A DNA stretch of 64,000 nt from JBGSUZ01 sp964404895 (GTDB lineage Bacteria > Bacillota > Clostridia > Peptostreptococcales > Acidaminobacteraceae): the NCBI GenBank assembly GCA_964404895.1, contig CAYOLV010000001.1:620001-684000 (forward strand). Direction: 5' to 3'. Below, piece after piece: positions 15,253 through 23,421 of this stretch (its first letter is position 1; each line of letters begins with the position of its first letter). The notes under the pieces are model-generated. The model was not told where the DNA came from. It did not search any database and saw nothing but the letters and a program-made list of their open reading frames with translations. The translations under genes and the position numbers were made by a program.

Positions 15253-17952
15253 ATGGTAAATGAACGCGTATTGGATCTTGCCAACAAAATAAGCCAGACA
15301 AAGCGAGGCGCAAAGAATGAAGTTAGAGCGGAGCACCCAGAATACAGAATTCTTGAACCTGTAGTAACAACAGAAATGGCAGAAGTAGGATTGGCATTAG
15401 AACTTCGTCAACCTAAATCGGCAGAAGAAGTTGCAGCACTTTGTGGAAAGTCTCTTGAGGAAACTCAGAAGTTACTTTGGGAATTAGCCGTCGCAGGGGT
15501 TTGTTTTGTAGGTGAGAAAGATGGCGTTGATAAATACTGGTTTGATATTTGGGTACCGGGTCACATGGAGATGATTGTCAATCATCCACATAAGGAAACC
15601 ATTCCAAATTACAAGCAAATCGCAGAGGCTTTTGAAGCTTATGGCAGAAAAAAAGCGCCAGTTACAGCAGGTATTTTCCCTGTAGGCATGGGTCCAATGC
15701 GTGTTATTCCAATCGAAAGAGCAATTCAAGGCGAAACCAGAAGAGCGTCTTATGAAGAAGTTTCAAAATACTTAAATGACAACACCATTTTCTCTGTTTC
15801 AGATTGCTCTTGCAGAACTTCAAGGGAAGCAATGGGAGAAGGTTGTGGTCACCTGAAGGAAGACATGTGTATTCAGCTCGGGCATGCAGCTGAGTTTTAT
15901 GTCAGAACGGGGAGAGGCCGTGCCATCAGCAGAGAAGAAGCCTTTGATATTATAAAAAGAGCAGAAGACAATGGCTTAATGCATCAAATTCCAAACACAG
16001 AGGGTTCAGGCGTAACCCACGCCATTTGTAACTGTTGTGGTTGTTCCTGTTATGCGACGCGAATTGCAGGCATGTTTGTCAATAATGACATGGTGCGTTC
16101 GAACTATGTTTCCCAAATTGACTCAGACAAATGTGTGGCTTGTGGAGAATGCGTTGAAGTATGTCCTGTCAATGCCTTAAAATTAGGGCAGAAACTGTGT
16201 TCAACTACGCCGATTGCTGAGCCTGTGAGAACTGAATTTGCAACGGATACAGAGTGGGGTTCTGATAAATGGAATGTAGACCACAGAACCAATAGAGAAA
16301 ATGTTGTGGAAACGGGTACAAGCCCTTGTAAAACAGAGTGTCCAGCCCATATTTCAGTTCAAGGGTATATTAAATTAGCTTCTCAAGGCAAATATACAGA
16401 AGCTTTAGAGTTAATTAAACACGAAAATCCACTCCCAGCCATTTGCGGACGTATTTGTCCTAGAAAATGTGAGTCTGCTTGTACAAGAGGGGACGTAGAC
16501 GAGCCTGTGGCAATAGATGAAATCAAGAAGTTTATTGCAGAAAAAGACTTGCATATGGCAACCCGCTACGTGCCTGAAAAAAGACATGATTACGGCAATA
16601 AAATTGCAGTAGTAGGTGCTGGCCCATCTGGCCTTTCTTGTGCTTATTACCTTGCTATCGACGGTTATCAGGTCACTGTTTTTGAAAAACAAAAAGTCCT
16701 TGGTGGGATGCTCACTTTAGGAATCCCATCTTATCGTTTAGAAAAAGAAGTCATTGACGCAGAAATCGATGTCCTTCGCACTTTAGGTGTTGAATTTAAA
16801 ACAGGTGTAGAAGTGGGCAAAGAGTTGTCCCTTCAATCATTGAGAGATCAGGGATATGAAGCGTTCTACATCGCCATAGGCGCACAGAGTGGAAGATTGC
16901 TCGGTCTTGAAGGTGAAGCTTCAGAAGGCGTCTTCACAGGGGTAGACTTCTTAAGAGAAGTTAATCTTGGAAACTCGGTAAATGTAACAGGCAATACCCT
17001 TGTCATTGGTGGCGGAAATGTCGCCATAGATGTAGCAAGAACTGCAGTAAGAGTGGGTGCAGCAAACGTTGAAATGTTCTGTTTAGAAAGCAGAGACACA
17101 ATGCCAGCCCTTGAAGAAGAGATTGGAGAAGCATTAGCAGAAGCCATCCTTATCAATAATGAATGGGGGCCTACCCGTATATTATCGGAAGAAGGTCGCG
17201 TGACTGGGGTTGAATTTAAAAAGTGTTTATCTGTTATAGATAAAAACGGGAAGTTCGCTCCTGTATTTGATGAAAACGATAGAAAAATTGTAAAGGCTGA
17301 CCATGTGATTCTTTCAGTCGGTCAAGGTATGGACTGGGGTAAACTTCTTGAGAACAGCAAGGTTGAACTTCACCCTAATCAAACAATTAAAGCCGACGGC
17401 GTTACCCTACAAACGGCTGAACCAGATATTTTTGCAGGGGGCGATGCAATGACCGGTCCGAAATTTGCCATCGATGCCATTGCCATGGGGAAAGAGGCTG
17501 CAATTTCAATACACAGATTTGTTCAGCCAGGTCAGAGTTTAGTCATTGGAAGAGATCGAAGAGCCTTCCATTCATTAGACAAACATAACTTAACATTAGA
17601 AAGCTACGACCATATTCCAAGACAATCAACTGGTCATGTAGACGGGTCAAAGGCGAAGCATTCCTTTAAAGACCTCAGAACTACTTTTACAGAAGAACAA
17701 ATGAAAAAAGAGACAGAGCGTTGCTTAGGTTGTGGCGCGACTAAGAATGATGTCTTTATGTGTGTGGGCTGTGGCGCTTGTACTTTAAAGTGTAAGTTTG
17801 ATGCCATTACCCTCGTTAAAAAATATGAGGCTGAAGGGGTAGATCTTGCTCATTTGAAGCCAATTATTGTCAAGAGCATTTTAAAACGAAAAGGCAGAAT
17901 TGCCATCAAAAAAACTAAAAAGGCACTTCGATCTGTTTTCGCAAAAAATTAA
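15253..17952 (+). CDS. Multidomain Fe-S/FAD oxidoreductase (GltD-like) between hypB and hypA
   Basis: An 899-residue soluble protein. Residues 1-290 are a Cys-rich N-terminal region with DCSCR near 185, a Cys cluster to about 208, and ICNCCGCSC near 262. A ferredoxin motif C294-x2-C-x2-C-x3-C (CVACGECVEVCP) follows. Residues 350-790 are a glutamate-synthase-small-subunit-like module with its Fe-S-binding start (CGRICPRKC), FAD site GAGPSGLS near 456 and NAD(P) site GGGNVAIDVA near 585. The C-terminus has a second ferredoxin-like cluster, CVGCGACTLKC, near 837. It should move electrons between NAD(P)H and a low-potential partner. Its position inside a hyp pair suggests it serves a nickel enzyme or nickel reduction, which is an inference. 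Confidence 0.85.
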   Translation: MVNERVLDLANKISQTKRGAKNEVRAEHPEYRILEPVVTTEMAEVGLALELRQPKSAEEVAALCGKSLEETQKLLWELAVAGVCFVGEKDGVDKYWFDIWVPGHMEMIVNHPHKETIPNYKQIAEAFEAYGRKKAPVTAGIFPVGMGPMRVIPIERAIQGETRRASYEEVSKYLNDNTIFSVSDCSCRTSREAMGEGCGHLKEDMCIQLGHAAEFYVRTGRGRAISREEAFDIIKRAEDNGLMHQIPNTEGSGVTHAICNCCGCSCYATRIAGMFVNNDMVRSNYVSQIDSDKCVACGECVEVCPVNALKLGQKLCSTTPIAEPVRTEFATDTEWGSDKWNVDHRTNRENVVETGTSPCKTECPAHISVQGYIKLASQGKYTEALELIKHENPLPAICGRICPRKCESACTRGDVDEPVAIDEIKKFIAEKDLHMATRYVPEKRHDYGNKIAVVGAGPSGLSCAYYLAIDGYQVTVFEKQKVLGGMLTLGIPSYRLEKEVIDAEIDVLRTLGVEFKTGVEVGKELSLQSLRDQGYEAFYIAIGAQSGRLLGLEGEASEGVFTGVDFLREVNLGNSVNVTGNTLVIGGGNVAIDVARTAVRVGAANVEMFCLESRDTMPALEEEIGEALAEAILINNEWGPTRILSEEGRVTGVEFKKCLSVIDKNGKFAPVFDENDRKIVKADHVILSVGQGMDWGKLLENSKVELHPNQTIKADGVTLQTAEPDIFAGGDAMTGPKFAIDAIAMGKEAAISIHRFVQPGQSLVIGRDRRAFHSLDKHNLTLESYDHIPRQSTGHVDGSKAKHSFKDLRTTFTEEQMKKETERCLGCGATKNDVFMCVGCGACTLKCKFDAITLVKKYEAEGVDLAHLKPIIVKSILKRKGRIAIKKTKKALRSVFAKN

Positions 17953-18015
17953 GAAGAATTTCCAACAAGAGCCTTTGTGGCTGCTCATAACTTGTTCAGA
18001 AAGGAGGGCGTTCAT

Positions 18016-18357
18016 TTGCATGAATTAGGCGTAGTTATTGAAGTGATTCAAACGGTAGAAAATTTTGCACTTCAGAATAATTTAACAAAAATTGACACAC
18101 TGGTACTTCAAATAGGAGAACTCTCTGCCATGATTCCTAGGTATATTGAGGCGTGTTATCCTGCTGCGGTTGACGGAACGACCCTTGAACACACCAAACT
18201 TGTCATTGAAGTTATTCCAGGAAACGCACTTTGCAGCAGTTGTTCCAAGGTTTTCAATGTAATAGCCAATAACAGCGTATGCCCCAATTGCAAAAGTGAT
18301 AAATGGGAGCTTCTGTCGGGAAAAGAGTTTATGATTAAAGAGATTGTCGCGTACTAG
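18016..18357 (+). CDS. hypA: HypA, nickel metallochaperone
   Basis: The start is the TTG at 18016, 7 bases after AAGGAGGG, which gives the family-typical N-terminus MHELGVV; His2 binds nickel in HypA. Longer in-frame starts upstream have no ribosome site. The 113-residue protein has the zinc-binding pairs CSSC and CPNC near residues 74 and 93. HypA hands nickel to target enzymes with HypB, which is encoded two genes upstream. Confidence 0.93.
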   Translation: MHELGVVIEVIQTVENFALQNNLTKIDTLVLQIGELSAMIPRYIEACYPAAVDGTTLEHTKLVIEVIPGNALCSSCSKVFNVIANNSVCPNCKSDKWELLSGKEFMIKEIVAY

Positions 18358-18409
18358 TCAGTCAAATTGTAAGTGTCACTAAGCTCAGTTACTATTCAAA
18401 CCATTTAGA

Positions 18410-18449
18410 GGGTCAGTCAGCAAATTTGAAATTGCTGACTGACCCTTAT
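18410..18449 (+). terminator. Hairpin terminator after hypA
   Basis: A perfect 14-bp stem (GGGTCAGTCAGCAA with its complement at 18432-18445) and an 8-base loop, followed by the weak T-rich TTATTTAT. It is strong in stem and modest in T-tract. Confidence 0.75.
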
Positions 18450-18850
18450 TTATGTTGGTCTTTTCTGTCATCTGATTAAATCATAGGGTTTTGGTCTAAA
18501 AAGTGCTGGAAAGTTTAGAAGAATGGGGTATAGATTATATTGAGTTCCTAGCTACAAAAAATGCATAAACTTTTTAAAAGAGCTTGACAATTTTTAAACA
18601 AACAAACTTATGGATTTAATATGAAAAATACTTGAAATTTCAACGATTTGAAGACAACAATGCGAATTTACTTGTGCTCAAGTTTCGAGATATAACTGTA
18701 TACAATTATGGAATTTCATAACAATGCTATACACTAATTCCAGTATAATACAATTGACGGAAAATAAATTAAACTTTTTTATGCTAAAAACTTTTTATAA
18801 AACGGTATATACAATTTTCAATCTACAAACTTTTTTAAACAAGGTATAAT
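18450..18850 (+). promoter_or_regulatory. Long AT-rich control region with TATAC repeats and a promoter
   Basis: About 450 bp without a gene ahead of the microprotein/pump operon. Four related elements occur: TGTATACAATT (18697), CTATACAC (18727), GTATAATACAATT (18743) and GGTATATACAATTTT (18804). A promoter is likely at 18822-18850, with -35 TCTACA, a 17-bp spacer and -10 TATAAT. The last repeat lies just upstream of this -35. The repeats may be GntR-like operator sites, but no cognate regulator is in the window. Confidence 0.5.
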
Positions 18851-18906
18851 AAGTTTGCGGAATTAATTAATCATCGACTGTAAAAAATGAATTAGGGGGT
18901 AAGGAA

Positions 18907-18999
18907 ATGGGTTCGTTTTTAGAAATTGGACTAATCATCTTAATTGCTGTTATAATCGCCTTTATATTTATTCGTAATATCCGCAAAGAACTAAAGTAA
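18907..18999 (+). CDS. 30-residue membrane microprotein
   Basis: ATG at 18907 preceded by GGGGTAAGG. The product is MGSFLEIGLIILIAVIIAFI followed by a basic tail FIRNIRKELK: one transmembrane helix with a positive cytoplasmic end. It is the first gene of an operon with a 40-residue microprotein and a decarboxylase beta subunit. Sodium-pump decarboxylases often carry tiny membrane subunits (gamma, delta or epsilon), so an accessory role is plausible. It is too short for family assignment. Confidence 0.65.
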   Translation: MGSFLEIGLIILIAVIIAFIFIRNIRKELK

Positions 19000-19017
19000 G
19001 AAAAAGGGGGTAGGACA

Positions 19018-19140
19018 ATGGGGAATGATATTATGGTGGCATTGCAAATTTATGGTTTGGGCTTTGTAATTGCCACAGCAATAGCAGCAATGATAAAAGG
19101 ATTAACTGTCATTTTGAGAAAATATGCTTCAGACAAATAA
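19018..19140 (+). CDS. 40-residue membrane microprotein
   Basis: ATG at 19018 after GGGGGTAGGA. The product has a single hydrophobic helix (about residues 5-27, ALQIYGLGFVIATAIAAMI) and a C-terminal KGLTVILRKYASDK. The layout resembles the membrane-anchor part of OadG-type gamma subunits but lacks any soluble or metal-binding tail. It begins 18 bp after the first microprotein and ends 26 bp before the beta-subunit start, so all three are evidently co-translated from one message. Confidence 0.68.
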   Translation: MGNDIMVALQIYGLGFVIATAIAAMIKGLTVILRKYASDK

Positions 19141-19166
19141 ACCGAATGCGTAAAGGAGATTTTGTT

Positions 19167-20375
19167 ATGAATTTTTTGCACCTTTTCCAAGGGATTGAAA
19201 CCCTTTTCTATCAAGATCCTGTAATTGCTTTTGCAAGAATAGCACTTATATTATTAGGTTTCTTACTTGTATATTTAGGAAAAAAGAACATTCTCGAGCC
19301 TTTGGTAATGATTCCAATGGGTTTTGGTATGTCTGCGGTCAACGCGGGTGTACTCTTCCTTTCACCAACGAAGACAGGAACTATTTTTATTGATCCGATG
19401 GTGACAGATACAAATGAACTAATGAATATTCTTCAAATAGACTGGCTTCAGCCAATTTATACATTTATGTTTAGTAACGGCTTAATCGCCTGCCTGGTAT
19501 TTATGGGCATAGGCGTTATTTCGGATATTGGAAGTGTTTTAAAATATCCATTTACCAGCATGTTGATTGCTATGTGTGCTGAATTAGGTACTATTGCCAC
19601 TTTCCCAATCGCAAAATTAATGGGCCTCACTAACGGCGAAGCGGCGGCAGTTGCTGTGATCGGAACTGCAGATGGACCAATGGTACTTTATACCTCATTA
19701 ATGCTGGCTAAAAATCTCTTTGTTCCGATTACCATTGTGGCATACCTCTACTTAAGTCTCACTTATGGTGGGTATCCTTATCTGATTCGATTGTTAGTCC
19801 CTAAAAAGTATAGAGGGATTGCTATGAAGTCTACAGCAGATACACGGAACATTTCCTCAGGTGAAAAATTGATTTTTGCAGTAGTTGGAAATACTTTATT
19901 GTGTATTTTATTCCCAGTCGCAGCACCCCTATTCATGTCGTTCTTCCTTGGTATTGCCATCCGTGAGTCGGGCATGACGAAGTACTCAAAGCTCATCGAA
20001 GACATCTTCCTATATGCGTCGACTTTCTTCTTAGGACTCATGTTGGGCGTACTTTGTGAAGCCAGCACCATTTTAAATCCTAAAATTTTGGTCTTGTTGG
20101 TCTTGGGTATGGTAGCCCTATTACTTTCAGGTATTGGCGGTATTCTCGGTGGTTATTTGGTTTACTTTATCAATGGCAAAAACTTTAACCCAGTTATAGG
20201 TATTGCAGGGGTCTCTTGTGTACCAACAACAGCTAAGGTTGCTCAAAAAGAGGCGAGAAAAGCCAATGCATACGCTTTCGTCTTACAACATGCCATGGGT
20301 GCTAATATTTGTGGTGTTATAACGTCTGCCATACTAACGGGTGTATACGTAACGATGATTCCTATGTTAAAATAG
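19167..20375 (+). CDS. Sodium-pumping decarboxylase beta subunit (OadB/GcdB/MmdB family), orphan
   Basis: The start at 19167 has AAAGGAG 8 bases upstream; an earlier ATG at 19146 lies before that site. The 402-residue polytopic protein has the family blocks GTADGPMVLY (usual ADGPT, with the conserved Asp kept and Thr replaced by Met) and NPVIGIAGVSCVPTTAKV near the C-terminus, where the usual Arg is Lys. In known systems this subunit decarboxylates carboxybiotin and exports Na+. No carboxyltransferase alpha or biotinyl gamma subunit is adjacent. Two microproteins precede it and a thioesterase follows. Either the partners lie elsewhere or it has a different role. Confidence 0.85.
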   Translation: MNFLHLFQGIETLFYQDPVIAFARIALILLGFLLVYLGKKNILEPLVMIPMGFGMSAVNAGVLFLSPTKTGTIFIDPMVTDTNELMNILQIDWLQPIYTFMFSNGLIACLVFMGIGVISDIGSVLKYPFTSMLIAMCAELGTIATFPIAKLMGLTNGEAAAVAVIGTADGPMVLYTSLMLAKNLFVPITIVAYLYLSLTYGGYPYLIRLLVPKKYRGIAMKSTADTRNISSGEKLIFAVVGNTLLCILFPVAAPLFMSFFLGIAIRESGMTKYSKLIEDIFLYASTFFLGLMLGVLCEASTILNPKILVLLVLGMVALLLSGIGGILGGYLVYFINGKNFNPVIGIAGVSCVPTTAKVAQKEARKANAYAFVLQHAMGANICGVITSAILTGVYVTMIPMLK

Positions 20376-20417
20376 TGCAAAGCACTTTAATATTTCATTT
20401 GAAACAGGAGGGATAAC

Positions 20418-20831
20418 ATGGTTGACCACAAAATTGTAAAAGGCATGTCTATCATCTACAACAGAGAAATCAACGCAGGAGATACAGCAACTTCTTTTGG
20501 TTCTGGTGTTTTGGATTACCTGCTTTCTACACCAGCCATAGTCAATATGGTCAGTGAAGGCGCTATTAAACTGTTAGATAATTTAGTTCCAAATGGATAT
20601 ATTACCGTAGGTGGCAGAATTGAAATCGTTCATGAAAAGCCAACCTTATTAGGTGAGTCGGTACACGTAATCTTAACTGTAGAGGAAGTTGCGGGCAATA
20701 AAGTTGCTCTAGACGTTACAGTGCATGATCAGGTAGGAGTTATTGCTAGAGGCAAGCATGATCGCTTTATTGTTGAAAGTGAACAATTAATGAACGCAGC
20801 TTATGACCGATTAGGCAGAGAAATGGAATAG
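20418..20831 (+). CDS. Hotdog-fold thioesterase (FlK-like)
   Basis: A 137-residue single hotdog domain. The pattern STPAIVNMVSEGA...TVGGRIEIVHEKPT matches the thioesterase group that includes fluoroacetyl-CoA thioesterase FlK, and candidate catalytic Thr, Glu and His positions are all present. It would hydrolyse a short acyl-CoA in the cytoplasm. It begins 42 bp after the pump beta subunit with a GGAGG site and ends before a terminator, so it belongs to the same operon. The pairing suggests the pump acts on a CoA-linked acid, which is an inference. Confidence 0.82.
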   Translation: MVDHKIVKGMSIIYNREINAGDTATSFGSGVLDYLLSTPAIVNMVSEGAIKLLDNLVPNGYITVGGRIEIVHEKPTLLGESVHVILTVEEVAGNKVALDVTVHDQVGVIARGKHDRFIVESEQLMNAAYDRLGREME

Positions 20832-20882
20832 AGAAGTCAGTTCTTTTAGAACACTATAGATTCATAATGAACTTCATCAAAG

Positions 20883-20918
20883 AAATCCCTAATGAGACAA
20901 TTCGTTAGGGATTTTTTT
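20883..20918 (+). terminator. Terminator of the pump operon
   Basis: AAATCCCTAA and TTAGGGATTT form a 10-bp stem with a 12-base loop, followed by TTTT. Confidence 0.88.
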
Positions 20919-21032
20919 AGATGTAGGGACGAAGTAGAAATATATAGACTTAATGGTTCGAAATGCATCAACATCCTTATGGCAAAACATGTTAAAATAG
21001 ATTCAGGAACAAACAGTGTTAGGAGAAAATTT

Positions 21033-23402
21033 ATGGAACGTAACATTCAAAAAAAAGCCATCGCATGGATATTAGTAATCACTGTACTTGGAGGGTTATT
21101 TCCCTCTTTTGCTCAGACATCTAATCTTTCAACTGTTGCAACAACAGTAAGCAAAAGCGAGACAACTTTGAAACCCCTCAAAACTCCCGAACTGGGAAGT
21201 CAAGGCGGTCAATTATGGACATTGGGAAAAGGATATCTGGTACTCGAAAGTGAAAGAAAAGGTATCATACAAGTCAAAGAAGATGGCAGCCAGTCCCTTT
21301 TATACAATGGTGCCGTGGGGTTGACATGGCAAAATGGTGCAATCCTCTATTTTGTCGATCAGCAAACATTGACAATCAATGCCCTAGATTTAAAACTATT
21401 GACCTGGAAGACTGTTTACTATTTGAATGATTTATCCATTACGTATGCTAGTGGCAACGTAGTTGTGGTTCAATGGGCAGAGGGTCTGAAAATCATAAAT
21501 CTTGAGACAAAGACGGAAGCCGATGCCATGGGTCGGTTCTCAAATTTTAGTATAGGCAATCAATGTATTTATGCTTTAAACGAAGCCTTAGAGTTATGTC
21601 AAATCAATCTTGATGGGACTGTGCTAGTACTGGGGGAAGTAGGTTGGAGCGAATTTTATCAGTTAAAGGGAAAGTTTTATCTGATTGACCCTGTTAGCGG
21701 CAAACTCAAGCAAACAGAAGACCGAGTGACTTATCGGGCGGCTTCGGATACAGCGGTTTCAAAGATTGAAGCCACAGAGAAAAACTTGATCTTTTTAGAA
21801 AAGAACAATGCTAAATGCTTATATTCAGTCGATGAAAACACGGGGCGCACCTTAAAAATAAAGATGCCTTGTGAAGTGGTAGATTTTGCTATTCAAGATG
21901 AACTTTTAACCATTCGAGATTCAAAAGGTGAATTATGGAAATCGAATTTGGCTCAATGGCTGAAAACCCCTGAAAATAAGGTTTCCAAATTTATACCTTT
22001 GATACCTAGAGCCATCAGTATAAGCTGTTTAGAAGATACTAAGGGCATTCTCACGTTTAGAGGTGGGAATTTGCGTCAGAACAGTGCTTATGGCTCTGCA
22101 ATTATTGAAAAGAAACTCCTTCAAAAAATGTGGACTTTTTCAGTGCCACCCGGGGAGTCAAAGTGGGGTGGAGGTGCTGGTTGGACTGGTCAGCCACTCT
22201 TAGTGCAGTGGCCACAGAAGACAAAAGCACATATGAACATTTCTCAGCAGTATAAAGATGATTCCAGTTTTGTAGAAGTGATTCAAGCATCCCTTAACGG
22301 TAATGTCTATTTTGTAGATATGGCCAGTGGCAAACCCACAAGACCTGCTATAAAAATTGGGAACCCTATCAAAGGTACGCCTTCAGTAGATGCAAGGGGC
22401 GTCCCACTCCTTTATGTAGGCGATGGCATTGCGGATAAAAATAAGGCAGGATTTAGAATTTTTAGCCTCTTAGACCAAAAGGAGCTGTTTTTCCAAAGTG
22501 GTTTAGATCTGGCGGCAACTAGAAGATGGCCTGCTTTTGACTCTTCTGCAGTCTTTGATCGTGTAAATGATCGTTTGATTGTGGGGGGCGAAAATGGTGT
22601 TTTGTATCAGTTTAAACTCAATACCAAGTTTGACGCTGAGAAGGGAACTTTGTCCATCGCTGAAACGAAAAAAACCTATCAAGCTAAGATAAGCTTATCA
22701 AAAGAAGGTAAACCGCTTCGTGAAGGCATTGAAAATTCAGTAGCTTTTTACAAAGACCGATACTATTTTGCGACGAATAGTGGACAAGTCAGGTGTGTAG
22801 ATCAAAATATGAAACTGGTTTGGGAAGTGAATAATTATGATGACACAGATGCTTGTGTCACCGTGGATATTGAAGAGGGCAAGCCAGTAGTTTATACTGC
22901 ATCGGAAGTGGACTTGCAAGGAAAAATTGGGACATGCCGAATTTTAAAAATTGATGGAAATTCCGGGAAAGTCCTCTGGAAAAAATCCTATACCTGTATG
23001 TCAAAATTTGGGGAGAGCCCTTCCAACGGCGGTGCCCTATCTAGCAATATTGTAGGTAAAAATGACATTGATAATGTGGTCATCTTCAATTTAGCCCGTT
23101 GTGAAAAAATAGATCAAGGCAGCTTGATTGCCCTAGACAAAAAAACGGGGAAACAAGTTTGGAGAAAGAACATGTCAACTTATGCGTGGTCATCGCCAGT
23201 AGCAATCTATGATGAAAATGGAAAATCTTATATTTTGCAAAATGACCACAGCGGAACGGTACATCTTTTTGAAGGGATTTCTGGAAAAGAACTTTGGAAA
23301 GGGAAAGTAGATACTTATTTAGAAGCAACACCTGCTGTCTTTAACAATAAAATTGTTTTTTCATCCAGAACTGGGAAAATGTATTGTTTTGAAATTTTAT
23401 AG
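21033..23402 (+). CDS. Exported PQQ-like beta-propeller protein
   Basis: The start at 21033 follows AGGAG by 7 bases; the reading frame is open for 47 codons further upstream, but that stretch overlaps the preceding terminator. The 789-residue product has a signal peptide (about residues 1-27, ending near PSFAQ). The body consists of beta-propeller blades; the C-terminal third carries clear PQQ-like repeats such as GNSGKVLWKKSY, TGKQVWRKN and SGKELWKGK. No quinone ligands are evident, so it is likely a binding or scaffolding propeller. It is 19 bp upstream of an exported M14 peptidase. Confidence 0.78.
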   Translation: MERNIQKKAIAWILVITVLGGLFPSFAQTSNLSTVATTVSKSETTLKPLKTPELGSQGGQLWTLGKGYLVLESERKGIIQVKEDGSQSLLYNGAVGLTWQNGAILYFVDQQTLTINALDLKLLTWKTVYYLNDLSITYASGNVVVVQWAEGLKIINLETKTEADAMGRFSNFSIGNQCIYALNEALELCQINLDGTVLVLGEVGWSEFYQLKGKFYLIDPVSGKLKQTEDRVTYRAASDTAVSKIEATEKNLIFLEKNNAKCLYSVDENTGRTLKIKMPCEVVDFAIQDELLTIRDSKGELWKSNLAQWLKTPENKVSKFIPLIPRAISISCLEDTKGILTFRGGNLRQNSAYGSAIIEKKLLQKMWTFSVPPGESKWGGGAGWTGQPLLVQWPQKTKAHMNISQQYKDDSSFVEVIQASLNGNVYFVDMASGKPTRPAIKIGNPIKGTPSVDARGVPLLYVGDGIADKNKAGFRIFSLLDQKELFFQSGLDLAATRRWPAFDSSAVFDRVNDRLIVGGENGVLYQFKLNTKFDAEKGTLSIAETKKTYQAKISLSKEGKPLREGIENSVAFYKDRYYFATNSGQVRCVDQNMKLVWEVNNYDDTDACVTVDIEEGKPVVYTASEVDLQGKIGTCRILKIDGNSGKVLWKKSYTCMSKFGESPSNGGALSSNIVGKNDIDNVVIFNLARCEKIDQGSLIALDKKTGKQVWRKNMSTYAWSSPVAIYDENGKSYILQNDHSGTVHLFEGISGKELWKGKVDTYLEATPAVFNNKIVFSSRTGKMYCFEIL

Positions 23403-23421
23403 GCTGTAAGCGAGGTTAAAT

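Noticed and set aside
20892..21032. An N-terminal extension of the exported propeller
   Set aside because: The stretch overlaps the previous terminator, and the signal peptide with its ribosome site starts at 21033.
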